A stretch of 64,000 bases of DNA from Desulfobacteraceae bacterium (GCA_016743945.1 JADGFI010000004.1:62001-126000); one strand, 5' to 3'. Positions 1 through 9,181 are shown, numbered from the stretch's first letter. Notes: generated from the letters alone by a model not told the origin. Translations and numbers: made by a program.

Positions 1-1206
1 GGGCCCCGGGCCGGAGGGATGCTGGGGCTCCTCCAAAAAATAGGGCCGGGCAATGAAACGCCCCAGGATTATCTGGCGCCCTATATATCTGTCATAAAGG
101 ACAATCCGCTTATATCCTTTCATTTGTCTGCTAAACTTATTTCCATTGAAGGGGATGCAGGCTTCTTTACCGCAAGGATGATGAAAGGGGATGAGAAGAT
201 CAGTGTTACTGCAGGGGCAGTGATTCTGGCCACAGGTGCCCGGGCGCTGTTGCCCCGGGGTATTTATCGGTATCGTGAACTTTTTGGGGTAATATCTGCC
301 ATGGAGTTTGAAAAAAAACTCAAAGCGGGCCAGTCAATTTCCGGCCCCCTGGTTTTTATCCAATGCGTTGGGGTAAGGGATGAGAACCGGCCCTATTGTT
401 CGAGCATCTGCTGTCCTGAGACCCTGAAAAATGCCATCCAGGTCAAAACGGACACTCCAAAAATCCCTGTTTTTGTTTTGTACAGGGATATGATGTGTCC
501 GGGAGCAAAGCTGGAGCGTTACTATAATCGGGCCAGAAGCCTTGGCGTGACCTTTATCCGGTTTGATTCGAGAAATGTGCCAAAAATTTTGGGCAAGGAT
601 GCGGTCGAGCAGGTTGAGTGTTTTGATGTCAGCCTGGGCCGTAAAATTAATATTCCCGCCAAAACAGTGGTGTTGAGCACCGGCCTTATCCCCCATCCCG
701 ATACTAAAGGGGTGTTTTCCAATGTTACCCTTACCAGGGAATCCCGGAATGATGAGGAATCCGGAAAATTTTTCAGGGTTAAACCGCTTATGAACCCGGT
801 GCAGACCGATGTGCCAGGCGTGTTTGTCTGCGGATCGGCAAGGTGGCCTGTGCTGGCTGACCAGGCCGTGACCCAGGGGGAAGCGGCCGCCATGAAGGCT
901 TTGGCACTGCTTTCAGGAGAATCGTTAAATCCACAGAGTTTGAGCCGGTTCAGGGAATCAAAATTTGCCATTGCCAGGGTGGATACCAAGGGGTGTTCCG
1001 GGTGTGGAAACTGCGTTGCCGCCTGTCCTTTTGAGGCATGCGTGCTGGAATCTGTGGAAAATCGGTTTCAGTGCCGGGTCAATCCCATACGCTGTACCGG
1101 CTGCGGCACATGTGTGTCGGTTTGCCCAAACAATAGTATTCAATTGCCCGAGCAGACATCCAGGGCTGTCACGGCCATGCTTTTGGCTGCTTTTGAAGCG
1201 GAATAA
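1..1206 (+). CDS. hdrA: HdrA-like FAD/iron-sulfur oxidoreductase subunit (5' end outside window)
   Basis: The frame is open to the first base, so the N-terminus lies upstream of the window. Visible signatures are the HdrA-type cysteine block QCVGVRDENRPYCSSICC, a Rossmann-like FAD region ending GVFVCGSARWPVLADQAVTQ, and two C-terminal [4Fe-4S] motifs, CSGCGNCVAACP and CTGCGTCVSVCP. This architecture is that of heterodisulfide reductase subunit A, and of the related QmoA, in sulfate reducers. HdrA carries the flavin thought to bifurcate electrons. The next gene, 17 bp downstream, encodes MvhD, its usual electron donor, so the protein probably belongs to a soluble formate dehydrogenase-Hdr complex. 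No HdrB is visible; it may lie upstream. Assignment to HdrA rather than QmoA rests on the MvhD and FdhA neighbours. Confidence 0.88.
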   Translation, partial: GPRAGGMLGLLQKIGPGNETPQDYLAPYISVIKDNPLISFHLSAKLISIEGDAGFFTARMMKGDEKISVTAGAVILATGARALLPRGIYRYRELFGVISAMEFEKKLKAGQSISGPLVFIQCVGVRDENRPYCSSICCPETLKNAIQVKTDTPKIPVFVLYRDMMCPGAKLERYYNRARSLGVTFIRFDSRNVPKILGKDAVEQVECFDVSLGRKINIPAKTVVLSTGLIPHPDTKGVFSNVTLTRESRNDEESGKFFRVKPLMNPVQTDVPGVFVCGSARWPVLADQAVTQGEAAAMKALALLSGESLNPQSLSRFRESKFAIARVDTKGCSGCGNCVAACPFEACVLESVENRFQCRVNPIRCTGCGTCVSVCPNNSIQLPEQTSRAVTAMLLAAFEAE

Positions 1207-1223
1207 AGAAAAGGTGAATAAAT

Positions 1224-1757
1224 ATGAGTATAGATCCATTAAATCCCAAAAAGGCTTTTCCAAAGATCATTGTTTTTGCCTGCCGGTATTGCCCCATGAT
1301 AGGCGCCCAGGAGGCGGGAAGAGCAAGGATTGCGCTTCCGGAAAATTTCCGGATTATTGAAGTGGAATGCGCCTCAAGGGTAGAACCGGATACCGTGATC
1401 CGGGCATTTTCCCTAGGAATCGACGGCGTGGCCGTGCTGGCTTGCCACCTGGACGGATGCCGGTACAATGACGCCAATCACAGAAGTGCCAGGAAAATGA
1501 AATTGCTTGCCACCCTTTTGGATACAACCGGCATTGATTCCCGGCGGCTTTTAACCAGCTACGGCACTGCCCATGAGGCCCATCAATTTGCTGATCTCAT
1601 CAAAGGGTTTGTCAATGTAGTGGAAGAATTACCCTGTCTTCGATCAGACCCGCTCGCACAGGATCCAGCCGGCTGGACAGATCGGGGGGACACAGGTCAT
1701 AAAGCAGGTCAAACTAAGATAACAGTTCAAACTGGTCAGACAGGTCAACAGGTATGA
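1224..1757 (+). CDS. mvhD: MvhD/FrhD-type hydrogenase delta (iron-sulfur adaptor) subunit
   Basis: This 177-residue protein belongs to the methyl-viologen-reducing hydrogenase delta family. It has the N-terminal hydrophobic start IIVFACRYCP and the cysteine-bearing signature CHLDGCRYNDANHRSARK, the [2Fe-2S]-binding block of MvhD. In methanogens and sulfate reducers MvhD passes electrons from a hydrogenase or formate dehydrogenase into HdrA. Here it lies between the HdrA-like gene and the formate dehydrogenase genes and overlaps the next gene by an ATGA junction, which fits that adaptor role. About 30 C-terminal residues are polar, rich in Gly, Thr and Gln, and probably a flexible tail. Confidence 0.87.
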   Translation: MSIDPLNPKKAFPKIIVFACRYCPMIGAQEAGRARIALPENFRIIEVECASRVEPDTVIRAFSLGIDGVAVLACHLDGCRYNDANHRSARKMKLLATLLDTTGIDSRRLLTSYGTAHEAHQFADLIKGFVNVVEELPCLRSDPLAQDPAGWTDRGDTGHKAGQTKITVQTGQTGQQV

Positions 1758-2608
1758 ATATGCTCGAACATGCAAAAAAAATGGTTAAAACCCTTATTGA
1801 AGAAGGCCAAAGTGATGGTGTACTCGGCCTGATCCAATTGAAAAGCGGGGTGATGCCCCATCTTTTCCAAGAAGCTGGGGAGGTCAACAATCTGACCCTC
1901 TCACCCAAATGGCTTATTGCCAAGGAGGCGGTATCTCTTCTTTCAAGACTGCCCGAGACCTATCGGCTGTCTGTTGTCTGCCGGGGCTGCGATGAGCGGG
2001 CACTCAGGGAATTGATCAAGCGAAACCAGGTGGCCAAAGCACGGTTGCACATCGTCGGCCTTGCCTGTGATGCAGATCAGGCAAAGGCCTGTCTTTGCGA
2101 TACACCCGTCCCCTCATGTGTGGATATCGGAACCCCGGTCAAGGGGGTTGACCCTTTTTGTGACCCGGATGCCCTGCCTTTTATTTCAGGGGAGATGCAG
2201 GTTCGACAAAATCTTTGGCAAAAAGAGTTTGAAAAATGCATCAAGTGTTATGGATGCCGGAATGCCTGCCCCATGTGTCACTGCTCGCCGTGCAAGCTTG
2301 CAGATGAGCTCTGGGTCGGTAAAGGGCAAATACCGGCAGACACCATCTCCTTTCACCTGATCCGGGCCTTTCATCTTGCGGATACCTGTGTGGGCTGCGG
2401 GGCCTGCCAGGATGCGTGTCCTGTTGGTATTCCGCTTATGCTCCTGCAATTGCCCATGCGCAAGGTACTGGACAAGGAATACAAATACCGGGCAGGTATG
2501 GATATTGTGCAGCAATCTCCCCTTTTATCTAACCTCACAAAAGCGCCGTCTGCCGGTTTAAACCTTCCGGCATGGACGGATTCGCTGGGAACAGGCCATG
2601 AAAATTGA
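1754..2608 (+). CDS. FrhB/FdhB-like iron-sulfur protein of the formate dehydrogenase complex
   Basis: This 284-residue protein has an N-terminal half resembling the coenzyme F420 hydrogenase/dehydrogenase beta family (VVCRGCDERALRELIKR). It also has two [4Fe-4S] regions, KCIKCYGCRNACPMCHC around residue 160 and CVGCGACQDACPVG around residue 213. It starts in an ATGA overlap with mvhD and overlaps fdhA by 11 bp, so the three proteins are probably made in stoichiometric amounts. It most likely wires FdhA to MvhD and HdrA, as FdhB does in methanogens. Whether it binds a flavin, and whether it uses F420, NAD or neither, cannot be read from the sequence. Confidence 0.75.
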   Translation: MNMLEHAKKMVKTLIEEGQSDGVLGLIQLKSGVMPHLFQEAGEVNNLTLSPKWLIAKEAVSLLSRLPETYRLSVVCRGCDERALRELIKRNQVAKARLHIVGLACDADQAKACLCDTPVPSCVDIGTPVKGVDPFCDPDALPFISGEMQVRQNLWQKEFEKCIKCYGCRNACPMCHCSPCKLADELWVGKGQIPADTISFHLIRAFHLADTCVGCGACQDACPVGIPLMLLQLPMRKVLDKEYKYRAGMDIVQQSPLLSNLTKAPSAGLNLPAWTDSLGTGHEN

Positions 2609-4637
2609 TTATGTAAAAACCGTGTGTCCATACTGCGGCTGCGGCTGCGGCCTGATCCTTGAGGTTGTGGATGGCGTCATTGTAAAAACCCGGCCGGACA
2701 AGGATCACCCGGTCTCCCGGGGCAGTCTGTGCATCAAGGGCTGGAATGCCCATGAATTTGTTCACCACCCTGACAGGCTGACCGTCCCCCTCTTGAAAAA
2801 GCAGGGCAAATTTTATGAGATCTCCTGGGATGAGGCCATTGATGTCGCCACCACAAGGCTTCGCCAGGCAGCTGATACATACGGACCGGATGCGGTTGCC
2901 GGATTGAGTTCGGCAAGGTGCAGCAACGAGGAAAATTATCTTTTCCAGAAATTGATCCGGGCGGGTTTTCATACCAATAATGTGGACCATTGCGCCCGCC
3001 TCTGCCACGGGCCAACGGCTGCCGCCATGGCCCGCGCTCTTGGAAGCGGTGCCATGACCAACTCCATTGATGATTTTACCGGGGCCGATCTTGTCATCAT
3101 GTTTGGATCCAATGCAGCAGAAACCCATCCCATCATCATGGGCAGGATTTATGAAGCCTGTGCAAAGGGCGCAACTCTCATTGTTGTGGATCCCAGGACC
3201 ACAGAACCTGCCAAGAACGCGGATATTCATCTGCCCCTGAATTTTGGATCTGACATTCCCTTGATCAGCGGGATGATTGGCCATATTTTGGACAAGGGTC
3301 TTGCCGACCAATCTTTTATCGACGAGCAGACCCAGGATTTTGAGGCCTTAAAGGACTCCTTGTCTGAATGGCCCATGGAAAGAGCTGCCAAAATTTGCGG
3401 TATTGCACCGGATATGATCGAAAAGGTGGCGCAGCTTTATGCAAAGGCTAAAAATGCTTGTGTGGTTTTTTGCATGGGAATCACCCAGCACAGCTGCGGC
3501 ACGGCCAATGTCCATGCCATCTGCAATCTGGCCATGCTTTGTAACCAGGTGGGCAGGCCCTTTGCCGGGATCAATCCCCTAAGAGGGCAGAACAATGTCC
3601 AGGGCGCCTGTGACATGGGAGCCCTGCCAAATCTTTTGCCGGGGTACCAGGACGTGACAAATTCTGATGTCAGGGCAAAATTTGAATCGGTATGGAAAAC
3701 TGTTTTGCCGCAAACACCGGGCCTGACCGTGACCGAGGTGACAGCAGCGGCCGGAGAAAAAGTACACGCCCTTTATATTATGGCGGAAAATCCCATGATG
3801 AGTGATCCAGATATCAATCATGTGAGAGAACGCCTTGGAAAACTCGATTTTTTCATGGTTCAAGATATTTTTATGACCGAGACGGCAAAACTGGCGGATC
3901 TTGTTTTGCCCGGGGCCTGTTTTGCCGAAAAAACCGGAACATTTACCAATACCGAACGCAGGGTGCAGTTGCTGCGAAGGGCAAGTCTTCCGCCGGGAGA
4001 TGCCCTGGATGATTTTACCATCCTCTGTCGTCTGGCCAAAAGCCTGGGTCTTGATTTTAATTATAAAGATCCGGCAGCGGTCATGGATGAGCTGGCTTCC
4101 CTTACGCCCATTTACGGGGGAATCAATTTTGAACGGCTGGAATCCGGCGGGCTGCTATGGCCTTGTCCCAACCCTGATCATCCGGGAACCCGGTATCTGC
4201 ATAAAGGTTCTTTTTCCCGGGGCAAGGGGCTATTTGTTGTGCCCGAATACACACCGCCACAGGAGATGCCCGACCAGGCGTATCCATTGACCCTGGTGAC
4301 AGGGCGGATGTTCTCCCATTACCATACCGGAACCATGACAAGACGGTCCGCAACCTTGAACCATGAGGCGGACAAACCATTTGCACAGATTCATCCAAAG
4401 GACGCCAAGGTGCATGGAATTTCCCAGGGTGACCCTGTGAGGGTATCCACAAGGAGGGGAAGCATTGTCCTTGCCGCCCGGCTGACAAGCGATGTTCGAC
4501 CGGGGTCCTTGTTTATACCGTTCCATTTTTCAGAGGCCCCGGCCAATGCCCTGACCCATGAAGCACTGGATCCTGTTTCCAAGATCCCGGAGTTCAAGGC
4601 CTGTGCTGCAAAACTTGAAAGGGAAAAAAGCAAATGA
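2598..4637 (+). CDS. fdhA: Formate dehydrogenase catalytic subunit, molybdopterin type with Cys at the Sec position
   Basis: This 679-residue molybdopterin oxidoreductase oxidises formate to CO2. An N-terminal [4Fe-4S] site is formed by C10, C13, C17 and C45 (VCPYCGCGCG ... GSLCIKGW). The active-site block NNVDHCARLCHGPT aligns with E. coli FdhF, where the second Cys is selenocysteine. Here that residue, C136, is encoded as cysteine, followed by the catalytic His and Arg region. The C-terminal molybdopterin-guanine-dinucleotide domain (VTGRMFSHYHTGTMTRRS) is intact. The length matches FdhA of about 680-720 residues. The soluble character (no Tat signal) and the HdrA/MvhD neighbours suggest a cytoplasmic, possibly bifurcating enzyme that could also work as a CO2 reductase. 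It overlaps the next gene by ATGA. Confidence 0.92.
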   Translation: MKIDYVKTVCPYCGCGCGLILEVVDGVIVKTRPDKDHPVSRGSLCIKGWNAHEFVHHPDRLTVPLLKKQGKFYEISWDEAIDVATTRLRQAADTYGPDAVAGLSSARCSNEENYLFQKLIRAGFHTNNVDHCARLCHGPTAAAMARALGSGAMTNSIDDFTGADLVIMFGSNAAETHPIIMGRIYEACAKGATLIVVDPRTTEPAKNADIHLPLNFGSDIPLISGMIGHILDKGLADQSFIDEQTQDFEALKDSLSEWPMERAAKICGIAPDMIEKVAQLYAKAKNACVVFCMGITQHSCGTANVHAICNLAMLCNQVGRPFAGINPLRGQNNVQGACDMGALPNLLPGYQDVTNSDVRAKFESVWKTVLPQTPGLTVTEVTAAAGEKVHALYIMAENPMMSDPDINHVRERLGKLDFFMVQDIFMTETAKLADLVLPGACFAEKTGTFTNTERRVQLLRRASLPPGDALDDFTILCRLAKSLGLDFNYKDPAAVMDELASLTPIYGGINFERLESGGLLWPCPNPDHPGTRYLHKGSFSRGKGLFVVPEYTPPQEMPDQAYPLTLVTGRMFSHYHTGTMTRRSATLNHEADKPFAQIHPKDAKVHGISQGDPVRVSTRRGSIVLAARLTSDVRPGSLFIPFHFSEAPANALTHEALDPVSKIPEFKACAAKLEREKSK

Positions 4638-5086
4638 TAAACCAAGTGCTTGAAGCGTCCAACGCAAGGCTTTGTGTTGACTGCGGAAAATGTGTGGCTG
4701 TCTGTCCCATGGCCGAGATGTATGCTGATTTTTCCATGGATATTTCCCCCCGGGGCATCATTAAAAAGGCGCTCTCTTCGGATTATCTTCCCGATGATAT
4801 ACTGGATGATGCCGGGTTATGGCGGTGTACGGGGTGCGATGCCGGTACCCTGATTTGTCCTGAAGGGGTGAGCTGCAAGGATCTGATCAAAGGGCTGCGC
4901 AAATTGGCAATGGAAAAAAATAAGGATCAAAGTATCCGATTTTGCGCCCGCTGCGGCAGTGTCGTGACTAGCCTGCCGGTTTCCGATTATATAAAAAAGC
5001 AGCTGACCGGGAAACGGCTGGATTATCTGAACCTTTGTCTGTCCTGCCGTCAGCAGGTCTATATGGAAAGAAATACAATGGGCTAG
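4634..5086 (+). CDS. HdrC-like dicluster ferredoxin with a C-terminal zinc-ribbon-like segment
   Basis: This 150-residue iron-sulfur protein has two 4Fe-4S sites laid out like HdrC: CVDCGKCVAVCPMAEMY near residue 14, and CTGCDAGTLICPEGVSC near residue 73 (an unusual spacing, CxxCxxxxxxCP). A C-terminal pair CARCGSVV ... CLSCRQQ resembles a zinc ribbon or a further cluster site. HdrC links HdrB to HdrA, but no HdrB is visible in the window. The protein may therefore serve as the electron outlet of the formate dehydrogenase-HdrA assembly. It overlaps fdhA by 4 bp. Confidence 0.72.
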   Translation: MINQVLEASNARLCVDCGKCVAVCPMAEMYADFSMDISPRGIIKKALSSDYLPDDILDDAGLWRCTGCDAGTLICPEGVSCKDLIKGLRKLAMEKNKDQSIRFCARCGSVVTSLPVSDYIKKQLTGKRLDYLNLCLSCRQQVYMERNTMG

Positions 5087-5115
5087 TCCCATTAACCTAA
5101 GAATTGGAATATGAG

Positions 5116-6402
5116 ATGCCAGAATTAGTTCAGCCTACCACACTTCAGCTTACTATGGATGATATACGCCCCTTGCCAGACAAGGTAACGCCCAAAAAAC
5201 GGCCGGCAAGTATTGTTTTTAATCCTTCACTGTGCACGGGTTGCGGTACCTGTGAAATGGTCTGTTCAACACAACAGGTCCAGGCGGTTGATCCGTCATC
5301 AGCCGCCATTAGAACCCTTCGCTCAACACAGAACGGGAATAATTTTACCCTGGTATGCCTCCACTGCCGGGATCCCCTTTGTATTCCGGCCTGCCCCAGT
5401 CATGCCATAAAAAAGGATGCCCAGGGCATTGTCCGGGTGAACCAGGCGATCTGTACGGGCTGCGGTCTCTGTGCCCTGGCCTGTCCGGAAGCCGCCCCCA
5501 TGATGCGCCCCGGCGGCGGCCCCGTTATAAAATGCGATCTTTGTGACGGAGACCCTGCCTGTGTCAAACAATGCCCTGAACAGGCCCTGACCTTTACCCG
5601 GGGCAAAAAACTTGGCTGGATTCGACTGATCCGGTGGCCGGTTCAGGCTTTGGCCTTTTTTATGCTTGTCATGGTGCTGGCCGGCACCTTCTGCTATTTT
5701 AAAGCAGGTTCTTTTGTCATGGCCTGCCCCACAGGTTTTCTGCAAAACCTTGCCTCAACAAAGGTTTTGCTGCTGACAAGTCTGGGGGCGGCATCGGTGC
5801 TTATTTTGCTGACCCTGTTCTTTGGCCGTATTTTCTGTGGGTTTATCTGTCCTTTTGGCTTTGTTCTGGACCTTGCGGGCAAGATAATTCCAAAGTTTGG
5901 CCTGCCCCAATTTCTAAAAAGCCGGCTGATCAAGTACGGCATCCTGGCCGGGGCTGTGGGTGCCAGTGCAGGCATTGGGTGCCAGGCCTTTTGCACCATC
6001 TGTCCCATTGGAAGCCTTTGCCGCTCCTATGGGCCAAATGGGGTGCTAACAGGGTTTCAAATGGGAATATTACCTGCTGTGGCCGCTCTTGAAATGGGAG
6101 AAAAACGCTCCTGGTGCAGATATTTTTGTCCGGTTGGCGCTGTTCTGGCTCTGGCCGCAAAATTTGGATTTATTAAAATTGTGATCGGTGCCCAGCAGTG
6201 CAAAAAATTTTCCTGTATGAAGTGCGCCGATGTCTGCCCCATGGGCATTATTGACAAGGATGCCCTGAGCCAGGGAATTTCACCGCAAATTCCCATGTCC
6301 GAATGTATCATGTGCATGCGCTGCATTGACGGCTGCGCATACGGGGGGGCAAAAATCAGGTTTCGGTGGCAGAAAAGCGCTCCGAAAGGGATAAAAATAT
6401 GA
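5116..6402 (+). CDS. Ferredoxin-NapH/NosR-type membrane iron-sulfur fusion protein
   Basis: This 428-residue fusion has an N-terminal polyferredoxin of the HycB/AOR-partner type, residues about 35-165. Its clusters are CTGCGTCEMVC, CLHCRDPLCIPACP, CTGCGLCALACP and CDLCDGDPACVKQCP. It is followed by several membrane helices with NapH-like CP motifs (CGFICPFG, CTICPIGSLC, CRYFCPVG) and C-terminal Fe-S motifs (CMKCADVCPMG, CIMCMRCIDGC). NapH/NosR-like proteins move electrons across or at the inner membrane. The start is placed at ATG 5116; a TTG at 5104 is possible. Its stop codon overlaps the AOR-like gene in an ATGA junction, so it is probably the membrane partner of that protein. Confidence 0.8.
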   Translation: MPELVQPTTLQLTMDDIRPLPDKVTPKKRPASIVFNPSLCTGCGTCEMVCSTQQVQAVDPSSAAIRTLRSTQNGNNFTLVCLHCRDPLCIPACPSHAIKKDAQGIVRVNQAICTGCGLCALACPEAAPMMRPGGGPVIKCDLCDGDPACVKQCPEQALTFTRGKKLGWIRLIRWPVQALAFFMLVMVLAGTFCYFKAGSFVMACPTGFLQNLASTKVLLLTSLGAASVLILLTLFFGRIFCGFICPFGFVLDLAGKIIPKFGLPQFLKSRLIKYGILAGAVGASAGIGCQAFCTICPIGSLCRSYGPNGVLTGFQMGILPAVAALEMGEKRSWCRYFCPVGAVLALAAKFGFIKIVIGAQQCKKFSCMKCADVCPMGIIDKDALSQGISPQIPMSECIMCMRCIDGCAYGGAKIRFRWQKSAPKGIKI

Positions 6403-7736
6403 AAATTTTAAAAAATAACTATACTATTGCTGTGGTGAATCTTGAAAACCGATCCATTATAAATATCGAGCCCAGCGCAGAAATGCGCGAACATATCGGC
6501 GGGGCTGCTGTCAATGCCCTTTTAATGGAAAAATACAGCCAACACGATCCCCTGGTTCTGGGGACCGGTCCTTTGACCGGTGGGTTTGCACCGGCCTCCT
6601 GCCTGATGGTTGCTTCTTTTTGTACCCAAGACCCTTATACTGAAACTAAGAAAATTTGCCATGTCCCTGTGACAATTAAATCAGGGCCTTTGTTAAAGCT
6701 TTCCGGAATGGATTATGTGGTATTTCTGGGGCAAGCTGCTAAATCCTTGGTGATTTACATCGAAAATGGCAGTATCCGCATGGATTTGGCAGAGAATTTG
6801 GAAGGACTGGATATTCCAGGAGCAGTGAAGCAGTTGAAATTAAAGGGAATGCAAGAGGCCGCCCTGATAACAGGTCCGGATGCCAAAGCATCCCAGGGTC
6901 ATCACACAGCTTCTACTGGTGTTTTCGGGGGATTTGACCGGTGCGGCCTTGCCGGTAATATGGCGGCAAAAAATATCCGTGCTGTTGTCCTGGGGGGCGG
7001 AAAAAAAATGGCTTTTGCTGCTGAAGATCTCACGGCAGAACGTGTTTTAACCGCTAAAATTCAAAAACAATTACCCCGTAACCGGTTCTTGACCATCCTG
7101 GGAAAATTGCCCGACGCAGATGGGGCAAAAGCCTTGGCTAAAAAATATTTCAGGCACTCCCATGCCTGTTATCACTGCCCTGTGGGGTGTATTAACTTTT
7201 TGCGATATCCGGCAGACACAACTCATGTCAGCAAAGGGCAAGAGAGTGCCCAAGGCGTTTTTGTCATGGATCATGACGGGTTTGCCGCCCTTTGCCACAA
7301 ACGGCCCAAAGACGCGCATATCCTCATGGGAAAGGCCATGGCCCTGGGATTGGACCCATTTGTCTTATCAGAAGAAATCGATTCTAATACCCCCCTTGAC
7401 TCGGCAATGACACAATTGGAAAGTATTGTTAAAACAAAGATGCCGGACCGGGTAAAAAAAATCCGGTATCTCAATGACGGCATCTGTGCCGCTGTTTACC
7501 ACCTTTTTGGCGGAGCACTGCCACAAATAATTCCGCCCCAAAATAAAGAAATCTTCGGCAGCTGGGAAGAGCGGGTGGCCTTTGCCATGATCGTCGGGGT
7601 CTGCCCCATACCGCTGCTCGGGATGCAGGCATTATCACCCTTGGCATTGCTGCCGTTTATTACCAGGGATCACACATCACATGAGGGGCTTATGAGACGT
7701 CTTGAAAAAGGAATTCAACTGCTTTTAAACCGATGA
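6399..7736 (+). CDS. Short aldehyde ferredoxin oxidoreductase-like protein
   Basis: This 445-residue member of the AOR family (tungsten-bispyranopterin enzymes) is well below the usual 600 residues. The N-terminal domain has the AOR pattern MREHIGGAAVNALLM ... LVLGTGPLTGG, and TGVFGGFDRCGLAGNMAAKNIRAVV corresponds to the second AOR domain. CYHCPVGC near residue 257 supplies three [4Fe-4S] ligands; a later Cys in VGVCPIP may be the fourth. The third domain is compressed. A GTG at 6366 would give 11 more residues, but the ATGA overlap with the preceding gene and an upstream GAAAGGG favour 6399. The substrate is unknown; loss of the long C-terminal region means aldehyde oxidation should not be assumed. 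Confidence 0.75.
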   Translation: MKILKNNYTIAVVNLENRSIINIEPSAEMREHIGGAAVNALLMEKYSQHDPLVLGTGPLTGGFAPASCLMVASFCTQDPYTETKKICHVPVTIKSGPLLKLSGMDYVVFLGQAAKSLVIYIENGSIRMDLAENLEGLDIPGAVKQLKLKGMQEAALITGPDAKASQGHHTASTGVFGGFDRCGLAGNMAAKNIRAVVLGGGKKMAFAAEDLTAERVLTAKIQKQLPRNRFLTILGKLPDADGAKALAKKYFRHSHACYHCPVGCINFLRYPADTTHVSKGQESAQGVFVMDHDGFAALCHKRPKDAHILMGKAMALGLDPFVLSEEIDSNTPLDSAMTQLESIVKTKMPDRVKKIRYLNDGICAAVYHLFGGALPQIIPPQNKEIFGSWEERVAFAMIVGVCPIPLLGMQALSPLALLPFITRDHTSHEGLMRRLEKGIQLLLNR

Positions 7737-9110
7737 TCCAGGGGATGGTGCATTTTTTAGTTTAGGTTTTTTAGCCATCTTAGCTTTTTGGTACGCTTCT
7801 TTTGGAAAGGTTTCTTTTAAAAAAAAGGCACAAATTAACTGCAAAATTGAACTGGCTGCCAGAAATGTCAGAACCATGGTATAGCCCTCGACCGGATATG
7901 CACCGTCTTGATTCCGTCCCATGCCATCGAGAATCTTACCGAGAACCGACATATATATAGCGCCTCCGAAAAACGGGAAAAAATTACCGATAGCAACAGA
8001 TGTCCCTGCAATTTGAACAGGATAAAGCTCTTTGAGTGTTGTGAATGCAACCACCATTGTGCAGGCTGAAACTGCCGTAAAAAAAATAATTATAAAATAT
8101 AAAACCGGAATCGGAAGGCCTGAAGGGTAAAATCTTAAAAAAACAAACAGGCCTGCGAGGCAAATAGTACAGAAAATCATATTTTTTTTACGGCTCTGAA
8201 AAATAGTATCGGAAACAAATGCCATTAAAGGGCTTCCGCCCATCATTGTCCATGCAATCATGCTCAAAATTGCCCCGGCCTGGGGCTTGGACATTCCATA
8301 GACATCCATAAGATATGGGCCGGCCCAAAGACCGCCAAAAGCAAAAAAGGTTCCCGCATTACAGAAGAACCACAGGGCAAGAGGATAAAATCTGGGCTCT
8401 TTGAGAACCATCTTTACGCCCTGACCCAGGGGAATCGGTTTCCGTCTTTTTGGAGGCGCAAGACCGGTCCTGAAACTTTCTATTTTGGCAATCGACGGCC
8501 AGCCTTTTTCCTTGGGTGAATTTCGGACAAAAAACCATATTACAAAAACAAGAAACCCTGTTGCCAGGCCGATAACCTGAAAAACAATCCGCCAGCCAAA
8601 GGTTTTTGCAAGCCACCCCAATCCAAATGTGCCCAAAAGAACGCCAGCACCCCCCAAGGATGTGATGATGCCCTGCATTCTTGCAAATTCGCGAACCGCA
8701 AACCATTCTGCCACAACTTTCATTAGCGCGATAAAAACTGCAGAAACACCAAATCCAACCAAGCCCCGTCCGATCATGGCTAGCTGGGCAGTTGGAGCAA
8801 AACCAAAAAGTAATGCCCCCATAGCTGCAATACCAAGGGAAAAGGAAACCGTCTTTCGGGAACCAATTGAATCACACAACAAACCGGCAGGAATCTGCAT
8901 TGCAGCATAGACATAAAAATATATGGACGCCATGACACCAATCATTGTTGCACTACAGGCCAGATCCTCCATTATATCATTTGCAACCACTGCAACTGAC
9001 ATTTGATTAAAAAATACGAGAATATAAGCTGCACCCAAAGCCAAAAAAACAATCCATCGAAAATTCAATACACGCTTCATTTGTTCTTCATTGATTTTGT
9101 TTTTTTTCAA
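7725..9110 (-). CDS. Major facilitator superfamily transporter
   Basis: This 461-residue membrane protein has about twelve hydrophobic segments. The MFS signature between helices 2 and 3 reads GLLCDSIGSRKTVSF, and the central loop is basic (FRTGLAPPKRRKPIPLG). The N-terminal pattern resembles the organic-anion/hexuronate and UhpC/GlpT group of MFS carriers; the substrate cannot be told. The start is a TTG with a strong AGGAGG just upstream. The gene converges on the AOR-like gene and their 3' ends overlap by 12 bp. Confidence 0.85.
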   Translation of the reverse strand: MKKNKINEEQMKRVLNFRWIVFLALGAAYILVFFNQMSVAVVANDIMEDLACSATMIGVMASIYFYVYAAMQIPAGLLCDSIGSRKTVSFSLGIAAMGALLFGFAPTAQLAMIGRGLVGFGVSAVFIALMKVVAEWFAVREFARMQGIITSLGGAGVLLGTFGLGWLAKTFGWRIVFQVIGLATGFLVFVIWFFVRNSPKEKGWPSIAKIESFRTGLAPPKRRKPIPLGQGVKMVLKEPRFYPLALWFFCNAGTFFAFGGLWAGPYLMDVYGMSKPQAGAILSMIAWTMMGGSPLMAFVSDTIFQSRKKNMIFCTICLAGLFVFLRFYPSGLPIPVLYFIIIFFTAVSACTMVVAFTTLKELYPVQIAGTSVAIGNFFPFFGGAIYMSVLGKILDGMGRNQDGAYPVEGYTMVLTFLAASSILQLICAFFLKETFPKEAYQKAKMAKKPKLKNAPSPGSSV

Positions 9111-9181
9111 GAGACCTCCTCGTCGGGGTTAACAGATAATCCATACTCTATTATTTTTTTTGCGCAACTGTAAAATAATTA

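Noticed and set aside
522..989. 155-codon minus-strand frame inside the HdrA-like gene
   Set aside because: It lies wholly within a gene with diagnostic Fe-S motifs on the other strand.
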